In this document: piece by piece, positions 37,196 through 46,492 of the stretch
How the letters are laid out: each line of letters begins with the position of its first letter
How positions within the stretch are numbered: position 1 is the first letter of the stretch
Origin: Sipunculus nudus
Taxonomy: Eukaryota > Annelida > Sipuncula > Golfingiida > Sipunculidae
Direction: 5' to 3'
NCBI GenBank assembly: GCA_026874595.1
Contig: CM049311.1
Span: forward strand, 39,993,676 to 40,057,675
DNA length: 64,000 nt
Program-made: the position numbers and the translations under genes
Notes under the pieces: model-generated
The model's database searches: none
The model's input: the letters and a program-made list of their open reading frames with translations, nothing else
Told to the model about the DNA's origin: nothing

Positions 37196-38230
37196 TCCGG
37201 ATCTTCCCAGATTTTCATTCTTCAAAAATTTCGCCAAGTGGTTATGGAGGAGTTCTGCAGAAACCTATGCAGCGGCAGCAAAACTCTGTTTTGGCGGATA
37301 CAAATATCAGAATTCTAAGTTACAATGATTATTTATCCAGAGTGTAGCACATATCAGGTCATTTATGCATACAAATATATTTTATCATCTTTAAATCACA
37401 AATGTTTAAACTGAATTTAAAAGAAAACTAGATATTTCTTGGCACCAAGATGCATCAAACCTGTAAGTTACCAACAAATTTTTTTTTAGTTATTGCCGTA
37501 ATTTCATTTTATCATTTTAACAGGAAAATGACATAAGGTGGCGCCACCTGTCTTCTGCAAAAGACAAAGCTATCCAAGATCTTCAGTCAATTTGATTTTT
37601 GGATCATTCCATGTATCCCTTACAGAGATATTAAAGATTTTGTGTGAATTTCACCAAATATGGGAATATTCAAGGTCAAGGCCACTCTCATAGGAAAGGT
37701 CAGGACCCCAATTTAAATAAAAAATCATCCCATAACCCATATCTATATCTTTGCATAATATAAAAGAAATCTGTCCATTAGTTTTTGACTTATAATGGTC
37801 ACAGTACTGTCAAGTGGCAATTTTGGGGGTATTAAAAGGCACAAAAACAAGTAAAGAATAATAGGCAGGGTTGGCACAATCTTCCCGGAGGGAAGGGAAG
37901 GGAAGAAATACTTTCTTCCCGGAAGGGAAGAAATACTTTCTTCCCACCATTTCTTCCCAGGGAAGAAATAGATTTACAACATACCTGTCATTCACGTTGT
38001 TCAAGTGACATTTTGGCATATCATATTTGTGCGAATCAGAGAGACAACTTTTGTTATATAAAAAGCTTGCAAACAGACCCTTAGTAGGTGATTGTTATGT
38101 GATTTGAGTGATGGGGCTGGATGGTATAGTCTTTAGCCGAGTTGTTGTTGCTGGTGCTGAAGGCCTGGCTTCTGCTGAGTGATTAAGATGAGTACATACA
38201 CTGCAGGGATGGAGTTTGGCTTGTAGAGTT

Positions 38231-38494
38231 GAGCTGGTGTTTGGCTGAATAATTAGGATGAACTCAACATGAGTACATACCCTGCAGGGGTGGAGTTTGG
38301 CTTGGACAGTTGAGCTGAGTAATTAGGATGAACTCAACATGAACTCACACTCCAGTGGACTTGAGCTGGTGTTTGGGTGAATAATTAGGATGAACTCAAC
38401 ATGAGTACATACCCTGCAGGGGTGGAGTTTGGCTTGGACAGTTGAGCTGAGTAATTAGGATGAACTCAACATGAACTCACACTCCAGTGGTGCC
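38231..38494 (+). repeat. 132-bp tandem duplication upstream of the transposase gene
   Basis: GAGCTGGTGTTTGG...GAATAATTAGGATGAACTC at 38231 recurs at 38363 with few changes. A third, decayed copy continues to about 38560. It lies in the 5' region of the hAT element, between the left end and the gene, and could act in its regulation; that is inference. Confidence 0.75.
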
Positions 38495-38624
38495 TGCACT
38501 GTGGGGTTGGTTTTCCAGCTGAGTAATTAAGATGAGCTCAAGCTGAGTTCATTTTGAGTAACTGCTCACTAATGAGTAGATTACTTAGTTACTGGTCTAG
38601 AGGAGGGCTGATATAACCTGACCA

Positions 38625-38631
38625 TATAAAA
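38625..38631 (+). promoter_or_regulatory. Possible TATA box of hAT transposase
   Basis: TATAAAA lies 90 bases upstream of the ATG at 38721, placing a transcription start near 38655. No other core-promoter element is assigned. Confidence 0.35.
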
Positions 38632-38720
38632 CATTGACATAACTGATCTGCCTCAGTCTGGATGAGTGAGATAAAGTGTCAGTGTCACTGTTCTCAGTTT
38701 GTCAGTTTGATGATTTTATA

Positions 38721-40385
38721 ATGTACAAGGGTGGCAGGAATGGGAAGCCAGTATGGGCTCACTACACAGAAGTCCAGACAGATGGAAAAATGATGGTTGA
38801 ATGCAACTACTGCAAAAGTAAACAGCTGCCTAAAGCATGCAGAATGGAGAATCACTATAAGAAGTGTACCAGCAAGCCAAGTGTTACAGCACCTGTGGGA
38901 AATAAGCGCCCACTGATTTCCGAAGATGTCTGCGAACAACCACCTGCCAAGAAGATATCACAAGGCGGCCTTGATGCTCATGTGTTGCGCACATCAGAGA
39001 GTTCAAAGAACAAGATTGACCAGAACCTAGCCAGATTTTTCTTCGCCTGTAATGTTCCCTTCTCAGTTGTGGAACATCCATCCTTCCTGGCATTGTTAGA
39101 GACTCTACGACCAGGGTATGCACCGCCAACCAGGAAGACACTGGCAGGAAAACTTCTGGATCAAGTCTGCACGGAACTGGAGAACGAAATGAAGAAGGAC
39201 CTGCAGGACCAGGTGGTTACCCTCGTGGAAGATGGATGGTCCAATATACATAATGACCCTGTGGTTGCAACATGCTTACAGACAGACTCTAAAACCTACT
39301 TTCTGGATGGTATTGAAACTGGTGATCTTCCAAAAACTGCTGAAAACTGTAAGAACTTATGTCAACAGAGCATAAAGAATGCTAAACAGCGCTTTGGTTG
39401 TGTTGTAAAAAATATAGTTACAGACAACGCAAAGAACATTGAGAGGATGAGGGATGCCCTTCAAAAAGACGATCCAGAATTGAATGTCTACGGTTGCTCA
39501 GCTCACCGGTTGAACTTACTTGGTGCTGATTTGACTCCTACTGCTGTCATCAAACACATTGTAGAGATAAACAAGTACTACCGTAATCATCATCGTCCAT
39601 CAGCCTGGTTGAAGGAGCACACAGGTAGTGTTAGACCTCAGCTTCCTGGTGACACCCGCTGGAAAAGTCAGCTTCACACAGTGGACACCTACCTGACCAA
39701 CCGAGCATTCATGGTACTTATCACCCAGGACCACGAATGTGACATTGATCGAAGCATTATTACCAAGGTCAATGATCACAATCTCTTCTGTCAAGCCAGG
39801 GATCTACGAGATCAGCTCAAGCCTATCGCTAATGCTCTTGACATCTGCCAACGTGACAACACTGGTCTTGCCCAAGCGTGTGAGGTTTGGCTGGACCTAC
39901 TGGATCATCCAGAACTCCAGGGCCACAGGGCTGCTGTCTCCAAGAGATTCAACCAAGCAGTCCAGCCATGTCTACTGGCAGCTCACCTACTACATCCAAC
40001 ATACCAAGGTCAACGACTCACTACTGGACAGCAGCAGCAAGTTATGGACTGGTTGGCAAAGCGTAACCCAGAGTACATCGCAGCTGCAATCAGCTTTCAG
40101 ACGAAGTCCCCACCATATCCAGCATTCTACTTCTCTGCCACATCACTGCCTGCCGTAACTTGGTGGAGGGGAATCAAGAAAGCCAGCCCTACTCTACCTG
40201 CAGGATTTGCCGAGTTAGCAGTGAATCTCCACACAGCATGTGCATCCTCTGCATCCATTGAACGCGTGTTCTCAACCATGGGTATGGTCCAGTCAAAACT
40301 TCGAAACACACTTGGTGTGGAGCGTACAAATAAGCTTGTGTTTGCATACAGGATGCTGCGTGGAAGCCATGTTTTGGACTATTGA
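38721..40385 (+). CDS. hAT family transposase (BED finger, RNase H-like, C-terminal dimerisation)
   Basis: Single uninterrupted 554-aa ORF. The first ATG is at 38721; the open frame extends upstream only to a GTG at 38676. Numbering from that ATG, a BED-type zinc finger lies at about residues 10-50 (WAHY, then C28, C31, H45, C49). A DUF659/RNase H-like region follows from about 100, with the first catalytic Asp in EDGWSN (D171), the second in VTDNAKN (D235), a CSAH motif (C259, H262) and DTRW near 330. The hAT dimerisation region closes the protein, with the catalytic Glu in SASIERVFS (E514) and SKLRNTLGVERTNKLV. All three acidic residues are present and no stop or frameshift occurs. It cuts and pastes the flanking 2.8-kb element. 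It is antisense to SAP18, inside its intron 1. Confidence 0.95.
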   Translation: MYKGGRNGKPVWAHYTEVQTDGKMMVECNYCKSKQLPKACRMENHYKKCTSKPSVTAPVGNKRPLISEDVCEQPPAKKISQGGLDAHVLRTSESSKNKIDQNLARFFFACNVPFSVVEHPSFLALLETLRPGYAPPTRKTLAGKLLDQVCTELENEMKKDLQDQVVTLVEDGWSNIHNDPVVATCLQTDSKTYFLDGIETGDLPKTAENCKNLCQQSIKNAKQRFGCVVKNIVTDNAKNIERMRDALQKDDPELNVYGCSAHRLNLLGADLTPTAVIKHIVEINKYYRNHHRPSAWLKEHTGSVRPQLPGDTRWKSQLHTVDTYLTNRAFMVLITQDHECDIDRSIITKVNDHNLFCQARDLRDQLKPIANALDICQRDNTGLAQACEVWLDLLDHPELQGHRAAVSKRFNQAVQPCLLAAHLLHPTYQGQRLTTGQQQQVMDWLAKRNPEYIAAAISFQTKSPPYPAFYFSATSLPAVTWWRGIKKASPTLPAGFAELAVNLHTACASSASIERVFSTMGMVQSKLRNTLGVERTNKLVFAYRMLRGSHVLDY

Positions 40386-42290
40386 ATTCAGTGTTCTGTA
40401 TAAATTATTAGTCTAGATTGAGTGTTTATATATGAATAACAATGTGTACATATTGAACAACAGATACATTATTCTGTGGCTCTGTTATATCTGCATGTTT
40501 AGCTATGTTATATATTATTAATTAAGGTTTGTGGGAACATGTGGACAAAAGTCATTAGTTTCTTCCCTAACTTCCTTTTCTTCCCAGAAACTTCCTTTTC
40601 TTCCCAGAAACTTCCTTTTCTTCCCTGGGAAGGGAAGAAATACCTTTCTTCCCGGAAGTTTGCCAACCCTGATAATAGGTGGCGCCACCAGTCTCTGGAA
40701 CATGAAAACCCTATCCATGATCTTCGATCAACTTGATTTTGGGATCAATCCATGCAAGATTTCTTGGATATTTAAAAATTTGTGTGATTTTTCCCAAAAT
40801 CAGACCTATTCAAGGTCAAGGACACTCTCCTAATAAAGTTCATGACCTCATTTTTAATAGGCGTTGTCCTCTCACCCATATCTATACATATCCTAAGTTT
40901 GGTAAAGATCCGTGAAATATTTTTTGAGTTATCGCTTCAACAAGATTTATATGCGGCGGCGGCGTTGGGGGAAGCATGCAACATAGTACCGGTATCCCCC
41001 GACTTTGTCTTGGGATACAATGATGCCACAACATTCCTTGAATCACTATTAAAAAGTTTTGCACATTTGAGTTTTCAGGTCTTGCTTAATTTTATTCAAC
41101 AAAATAGAAGATTCAGGAAATTTGATAAACAAAAACATCTTTCCAAATAAAGTATACACACTGTAGGTTGAATGAGGGACAAACAATTACTGGAATAAAT
41201 AATCAATTTCACACCTGGTGAAGTTTTTACTCTTCTGAAGTAAGGAATTACTTATCTGATGAACATCCACACTTTCATAGCAATACACCACTTTGTGGAG
41301 ACAATTAAATGTGCACTTTAATCATTGTAACCCTGGTGGTCAATACAAAATCTAAAATGTAGCATAGCCTAGAATAAGAATGAATCTAATACAGAAAATC
41401 ATAACATTCATCTAGTTAATGTACCATCTGGGGTGGGGGGGGGGGGCAGTGCAGGGCAGAGGGGAAGCCTGCTAGTAATGGCCTAACTGAGCCTAGGCAA
41501 GCTTCCTTGAGGGGTTACATTACACAAGTGAAGGCTGTACTATTAGGTTGGCTAGATATAAACAACACTTGTCATGGTGTATGAAAACTTGAATAAAAGC
41601 AACTCTATTCAATCAATTCCTTTGAAATTTCAGATTTTAAAGGATTAAATCCTAATTTATGTATGCTTAGAGTGCAACAGAACTTACGGGGGAAAAAATG
41701 TGCCGTTGCCAAAATTTTGACATAGTTTTAAGGTACTGATTTTTTATTTATGCTAATAACTTGAAAATTTGCAAAATTCAGATCTAATTTTGCGTAAACA
41801 ATTGAATCTGAATTAAATAAAGTTATATCCCTGAAAAAAAGGCTCCAGCTTCAGCAATTCTCATCTTAAGTGAGTAAATATATTTCCTGATTTTTTAAAA
41901 ATTGCATTACATTAGGGCCCATAACTTCATAACATTATGCAATACAGACCTAATTTTTTGGATGTTCATAGAAAATGTATGGAAGAATATGTATACTAAA
42001 TATGATCAAAAACAGATCAGTGGTTTTGATATTCCTAAGCCTTGAAGTGTAACAATGGCTTTTTTATGAAAAACTGAGGTTTTCCTTAATATCTCAAAGG
42101 AACAAAGTCCTAGTGACCCAATTTTTCAGTATGGAAGGAGATTTTGGGGACATCTAACTGTATGCAAAATTATGATTCATTGATCCAACAGTTTCAAAAT
42201 GTGCCCTGTTAATGGCTGGACAGACGACAGACAAAGGACCACGACTATATAGTCTATAGCTCAGATGACTTATAGTCAGCCGAGCTTAAA

Positions 42291-42658
42291 ACAAGGACCA
42301 ATGTCCAGTATGGCTATTGTCTTGATATCCTTCCTAAAATCCCAAATTAATTGCAAATTCCACTTAATTATTGAAATAACAAAACTGTTTAGGTAAAAAA
42401 ATAAGACATAACCTGGGGAAAAATTTATTACGGGTCCGCGCTGGTCCGCGTTTAGGGAGATTGGTAACTTGAGGAAAGCTGCGGATCCGTAAGCTGATCC
42501 GCGTTTAGGGAGATCCCAACAAGGGCACCTGTAATTCTTGTCGGGTGTTCCTGTAATCTTGGAAAATGTTGCGCTTCGAATGTAACACATCTACGTGCAC
42601 TGTTAGGTCCTTCACTAATACTGAGCATATATAGGGCCTGATGCAACCACATTTAAAT
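42291..42658 (-). other. SAP18 intron 1, donor-proximal part
   Basis: Unique-looking sequence with a short direct repeat: a CCGCGTTTAGGGAGAT-type segment at about 42446 and 42501. Nothing else is recognised. Confidence 0.5.
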
Positions 42659-42660
42659 AC

Positions 42661-42720
42661 CTTTTCTCTGTTAACTGGTTTTTCTTGCTCCTTGTTGTCT
42701 TCTGCTATTACGGAGTCCAT
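42661..42720 (-). CDS. SAP18: SAP18 coding exon 1
   Basis: Encodes the first 20 residues, MDSVIAEDNKEQEKPVNREK, which match the N-terminal EKPxxREK segment of SAP18 proteins. The exon ends AAG and is followed by a GTATTT donor (phase 0). The chosen ATG (42718-42720) has a strong context, A at -3 and G at +4. The frame stays open upstream, and an in-frame ATG at 42775-42777 would add 19 residues (MASDIRHSGF...), but its context is weaker and those residues do not resemble SAP18. The 5' UTR and promoter should lie above 42720; a region about 100-120 bases upstream has a CCGGAA motif on the minus strand. Confidence 0.88.
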
Positions 42721-43794
42721 CGTGGTTCGGTCACTTAGGTAGGGACTAAAACCCGAATGTCGGATGTCGGATGCCATGTAGACTGCCAAGCCAGACCCCC
42801 GTCTCGGATACCTTGCTATATTCCGGCAAACAGATGATTCAGAGCATATAAGAGTTTTTACAGTGTAAATTATGTATGACTCTGTATAAGCATGCATAAC
42901 CGTACATTGAATTTAATATTACGCGAGCTACTGATAGTTTTATGTAACCAATAAAAATACTATCATAGTAAATATATTATTGGATACTATATTGTATATA
43001 CTGTTATTGAATATTGTGGATTTTTTTTGGTAATTAAAATGGGTGAGATATTCTGGGCAGACGACAAATATGTTTTTAAATCGTGGATATTTACATAGTT
43101 TGTTATTTTTTCCTTGTCCCTTTCACTGACCCAAAAAATAGACTCATATTTGAGATATTGGTGCAATAATTGTTACTTTTAATTAAGGCTTACACACAGT
43201 TAACGATGCAATTAAAATATATAATATATAAAGTAAGATTATTTTCTTTTACCCATAGAGATTCATGTTATATTACATGGATGCACTTAACTGAATTGGT
43301 TACAATGTAAGTGTACTTTAAGATTACTTAATTGTACCAATCACCCGTGCCTAGATTTTGTGCAATATCAAATAATGGGGAGAAAAGATTTTTTTGATAA
43401 TTTTTTTATTGTTTTTATTAGCCTTAAAGAAATTAAAAACATGTTGAAAAAGTACATTTTATTGTAAACATTTTACAACTTTTATTGAAAATATAGAGAA
43501 GAAATAAGCTTTACATAAATAACATTTTAATACTACACTGAAAGCATATAGGTACAAGTATGTTCTTATTCCTCTGTTTTCTGGTTATATACAATACGCT
43601 TTGAACACAGCGCGTGATCTCCTACGGTACCTTCCTCACACGCTGTGAGAAATAGAAGAAAATCTTCAGGTTTGGCAAGATGCCAAGCATCCAGTCAGTT
43701 TTTGCTGGAAAAGCTAAGATCTGATTGGCTAAGTGTGTAAACAAAGATGCAAAAATGTTTAAAAAAATCTTATTGGCTTAGCGTGTAAACATAC
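42721..43794. other. SAP18 5' UTR/promoter and intergenic region
   Basis: The SAP18 5' UTR and promoter (minus strand) occupy the lower part; the divergent RecQ-like fragment begins at 43795. At 42744-42765 there is a GACTAAAACC...GTCGGAT motif that recurs inverted at 45206-45227. The upper part is AT-rich and featureless. Confidence 0.45.
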
Positions 43795-43990
43795 ATGGCT
43801 GCGACGGTCCATGCTAAACTCGTTCGGCACGGCAGCAGAGGAAATATGAAAACAGTGGAGGATAACTGACTTCAGGCCAAACAAGCAAGTTAGCATAGAG
43901 ACTGTCTTGAAAGGTGACGATTGCATCGTGTGTATTCCAACGGGCGATGGAAAAAAAAACTGTGCTACCAAGCAAATTCGACCGCAGTGC
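43795..43990 (+). pseudogene. Broken RecQ-like DNA helicase 5' fragment
   Basis: From an ATG at 43795 the frame reads MAATVHAKLV... to a stop at 43867-43869. In the next frame (43868 onward) it reads DFRPNKQVSIETVLKGDDCI then VCIPTGDGK, and after an A-run shift the original frame gives LCYQ. This matches RecQ motif 0 and Walker A (FRPxQ...IxxVLxGxD...PTGxGKSLCYQ). Two frame changes, and KK in place of KS at the P-loop, indicate a dead copy or assembly error. The downstream sequence no longer resembles a helicase and meets a TIR element at 44057. It is head-to-head with SAP18, about 1.1 kb apart. Confidence 0.5.
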
Positions 43991-44056
43991 GAATCGACCG
44001 GCACCTCGAGCAACATCCGATATATTGTACTGATCATGCCTGCAATGTATTATTGG

Positions 44057-45046
44057 GGCAGTGTGTAAAACCCGGACCCACGGATCCCGGACCCCGGACC
44101 CCAAAAACCAATTTCCACACTGTCGATTATATATACAGATAAAAACACCCCTGTTGCTGATATAAGAACAAAGTAAAGGCCCTCAATGTTGAAGCTTTGT
44201 AAATAACCATTTCAATGAAAATTTTAAGTATAAAATAAAAATTAAATATTTTGCTGAAGATGGACCCAACTGCTTGACTTTGATGACTTTTCCATTTTTA
44301 AAGGACCCTGGGGAACGCCGCTCATATTTTCATTTATGATTCCATGAGAAAGAATAAGCACTCGTGTCAAACATTAAATATGATTATTTGTTATTTCAAG
44401 TGAAAATATGATAGTGCAAGCACACTGAATTAAGTGCGCCAGTGGTCAATGCATGCGGACCTGAGACTGATATATCGATATCGGAGCTCTTCCACATAAC
44501 ACGGGGTTTGTGTTCCATTCATGAAAACAATGCAATTTACATTTGGTAACAATATAATTACCCAAAGGAATTGCTGATGACTTGCATTTCAAGAAACGAC
44601 AGGTACAAACATAATGATTTTAAAATGTTCATATTATACTTTTTATTTCGCTAAACATGAAACAAATAGCAAATATGTGAACCTGAAGAAAAAATAAGAC
44701 AAAATAAAAATAATAAAGATACAAAAACACAATAATTAAATCATATGGTTGTTATGCCTAAACGGGATGTTAAAATATGTACAAAAGAAATGGTAAAACA
44801 ACGAGTAAAAGGGGTCGTTGGGATCCGTGAGGTCAGTGCGCCAGGGTCCGTTGGGTAAATTATCAACTTTTGTTGCAAAACAGACCATTTTTTATGTTTT
44901 ATTAACACGCATAATGTAAAAAAAGTCTTAAGATACTATTCTGCTAAATATCTCGACAAATTACCATATGAGAGTTTTAAGAAATAAAGATTTTTTCTTG
45001 GGGTCCGGGATCCGGGGTCCGTGGGGTCCGGGTTTTACACACTGCC
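44057..45046. mobile_element. Non-autonomous element with long GC-rich terminal inverted repeats
   Basis: GGCAGTGTGTAAAACCCGGA followed by a run of CCCACGG/GGACCCC words at 44057-44102 is matched inversely by 44999-45046, about 45 bp with few differences. The flanks show similar but imperfect sequences (ATTATTGG on the left, TATATTGG on the right), possibly a decayed 8-bp target duplication. The ~0.9-kb AT-rich interior lacks a transposase. A hAT-like origin is likely but not shown. Confidence 0.65.
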
Positions 45047-45716
45047 GTATATTGGTTAAATATTACACAGGGGGAATTCCCAAGACACAGCAGCGCGGTT
45101 TCTTGCAACGGTTAGTGTAGCGAATAGTAGAGCATAGCGAAACCGCTGCTTATGGAGCGTAGTTTAAATGCAAGTAAGGCATCAGAGATTGACATCCGAC
45201 TTGGCATCCGACTTCCAGGTTTTAGTCTGTACTGGCAACTTCCGGTCGCACTGGAGGGATCAGGGAGAAGTCAGATTCTCAAAACATAAGAAGTAAACCA
45301 TACACGTTTTGCATAGCCTGTCTTTGACTTCAGACTGTACAATTTGAAAAACGATTATTGTTTTTCTTCTTAACGGTAACATTCATAAATTTTATAACTG
45401 AAAAAGTTGTACTTTATTTACAAGAGGATCCTTATGCTCACTGGACTCCGCCTGAATACTTCCGCCTGTCAAACGGAGTTGGGGTTTCCCCCAAACTGGC
45501 AAAAGATAACCCTCGGGGAACATCTTCAGATTCGCTCAGAATCGTGGCGCCTTGGGGATTTTCGCAATGAAGATCGTTTCTTAGGAACAGAAATGACAGC
45601 TAGAAAGGTAATTTTAAATGCAACAGATTATTTGTAGTTGCAGTCAGAATGTTGCAATTTTCGGAGCGACTATAGTCTGATAGATCTAGTCTACTATGGA
45701 ATACCTCGGCTCAGGT
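45047..45716. other. Unassigned stretch with small ORFs
   Basis: Overlapping plus-strand ORFs of 70-76 codons (45358-45637) show no recognised domain; an exon of an unidentified gene is possible. The motif at 45206-45227 mirrors the SAP18 5' UTR. Confidence 0.35.
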
Positions 45717-45798
45717 CAATAGGGTCTAAAACACTACTGGTCTGGTTGGCAGTGAGGTCTGGTTGCCAACCAGACCAGTAGTGTTTTAGACCCTTATC
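45717..45798. mobile_element. 82-bp perfect-hairpin MITE with 8-bp direct repeats
   Basis: The 30-base arm at 45722-45751 (starting GGGTCTAAAACACTACTGGT) is exactly complementary to 45764-45793, with a 12-base loop. Just outside, CAATA and TTATC extend the inverted repeat imperfectly, and GCTCAGGT occurs on both sides (45709-45716 and 45799-45806). The 8-bp duplication points to a hAT-type MITE. If transcribed, it would fold into a microRNA-precursor-like hairpin. Confidence 0.8.
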
Positions 45799-46217
45799 GC
45801 TCAGGTACGCTTGTTAGGATAACGTCATTGAAAAAAACACTATTGGTGTCTATGTCTACATTGTTATGGTGTTCTTATATCTCGTTTGTATGTCTGCCAT
45901 GTTCATCTGTGTCTCAGTCTAGTGGTGATATTTGCTACAGTCTGCAGCGCTGACATATACTGATATAGTGAGCAAGTGTCAAGCGCGACAACCTTTGGCG
46001 GGGAGAGTTTATGCTATGCAAACCTTCAGACACGTATATGCCTTATGTTGCGTGAGGAACAACCCCCACATATAAACATTTGGTCCGTTGGGACCAAAAC
46101 TTTTGCTGAATGATCAGTATGTAAGAAAGTATGGACTCTTAATAAAATCAGCTATGCTTTGTCTCTGTCCGAATATATACTACTCCCGCATGGAAGGATA
46201 ATTTTATACATATTGAG

Positions 46218-46223
46218 TTTATT
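46218..46223 (-). terminator. Possible polyadenylation signal
   Basis: AATAAA on the minus strand, about 20 bases past the stop of the candidate terminal exon at 46243-46353. Confidence 0.3.
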
Positions 46224-46242
46224 TCTGTTTATGAATACAATA

Positions 46243-46353
46243 TTACTTCTCTATGGCACAACAAGTACTGGTAGGTCCCTCCAAGTACTGCAGGGTGGAC
46301 TCTCCCAGCTGCATGTCAGACTCCATCACAGATGAATCAATGGAGTCCGTACG
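46243..46353 (-). CDS. Possible terminal coding exon (unrecognised)
   Basis: On the minus strand an open frame ends in a stop at 46243-46245. The last 30-40 residues are Ser/Glu-rich (DSIDSSVMESDMQLGESTLQ) and end in CCAIEK. A possible AG acceptor lies near 46355, and AATAAA is 20 bases past the stop. The upstream part of the longer ORF runs into hAT-end-like repeat sequence, so only the 3' part could be exon. I do not recognise the protein, and no other exon is found. Confidence 0.25.
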   Translation of the reverse strand, partial: RTDSIDSSVMESDMQLGESTLQYLEGPTSTCCAIEK

Positions 46354-46360
46354 TGTCAGG

Positions 46361-46492
46361 CTCAGGGTTTGCAAGTTTCTGCCATTGCCATTTCTGCTGT
46401 TGTTTTCTGTCCTGCAACTGCCGTGCGGCAGAATTACCTTTCTGCCCAGTATTTCTGCCCTTGTTTCTGCCATAAGGGCAGAAATACCCTAA
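46361..46492. repeat. hAT-end-like repeat with TTCTGCC motifs
   Basis: CAGGGTTTGCAAGTTTCTGC at 46357-46380 resembles the CAGGGTTGGCAAACTTCC end of the complete hAT element. It is followed by multiple TTCTGCC/GGCAGAAA motifs to 46492, parallel to the TTCTTCC subterminal motifs there. It is likely a solo end or MITE of a related hAT family. Confidence 0.4.

Larger units (their letters stand above)
37866..40671 (+). mobile_element. Complete hAT DNA transposon (2,806 bp) with 8-bp target duplication
   Basis: The ends are CAGGGTTGGCA (37866-37876) and its complement TGCCAACCCTG (40661-40671). Both are flanked by the identical octamer ATAATAGG (37858-37865 and 40672-40679), the 8-bp duplication typical of hAT. 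Removing the element restores a continuous R1-type repeat unit. Subterminal regions are packed with GGGAAGAAATA/TTCTTCCC motifs, including three tandem 20-bp CTTCCTTTTCTTCCCAGAAA copies near 40570-40625, likely transposase-binding sites. The single ORF is intact, so the element may be autonomous or recently active. Confidence 0.92.
37431..41019 (+). repeat. GGTGGCGCC-type tandem repeat inserted in R1 and carrying the hAT element
   Basis: Two ~310-bp units each begin with GGTGGCGCCACC (37537 and 40679) and share 'CAATTTGATTTTTGGATCA', 'TTCAAGGTCAAGG', 'CACTCTC' and 'ACCCATATCTATA'. The hAT transposon lies at the boundary between the two units. The right end is rich in GGC/GCG (near 40953). Non-coding apart from the hAT gene. 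Confidence 0.6.
37322..42290 (+). mobile_element. R1 dispersed repeat copy, split by nested insertions
   Basis: The left part, 37322-37430, matches 14690-14790 ('TTTATCCAGAGTGTAGC', 'AAATGTTTAAACTGAATTTA'). The right part, about 41020-42290, matches 14830-16016 and ends with the R1 hairpin (TAGCTCAGATGACT at 42257-42270, then AGTCAGCCGAGCTT). The ~3.6 kb between them (37431-41019) is inserted tandem-repeat DNA with the hAT element inside. Confidence 0.7.
33966..42720 (-). other. SAP18: SAP18 gene (coding span, three exons)
   Basis: Coding exons on the minus strand: 42661-42720, 34722-34828 and 33966-34245 (447 bp in total, 148 aa plus stop). All junctions obey GT-AG and the phases agree. Intron 1 is 7,832 bp and full of nested repeats, including an intact hAT transposon; intron 2 is 476 bp. 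SAP18 is a small ubiquitin-fold protein of the Sin3/HDAC corepressor and of the exon-junction-associated ASAP complex (with RNPS1 and Acinus), acting in the nucleus. Human SAP18 is 153 aa, so this is full length. Confidence 0.93.

Noticed and set aside
38676-38720. Fifteen-residue N-terminal extension of the hAT transposase
   Set aside because: It depends on a GTG start; the first ATG is at 38721 and precedes the BED finger by a suitable distance.
44420-44520. tRNA-like A-box/B-box stretch
   Set aside because: The match is loose and no cloverleaf can be drawn by eye; it is kept only as a remark.
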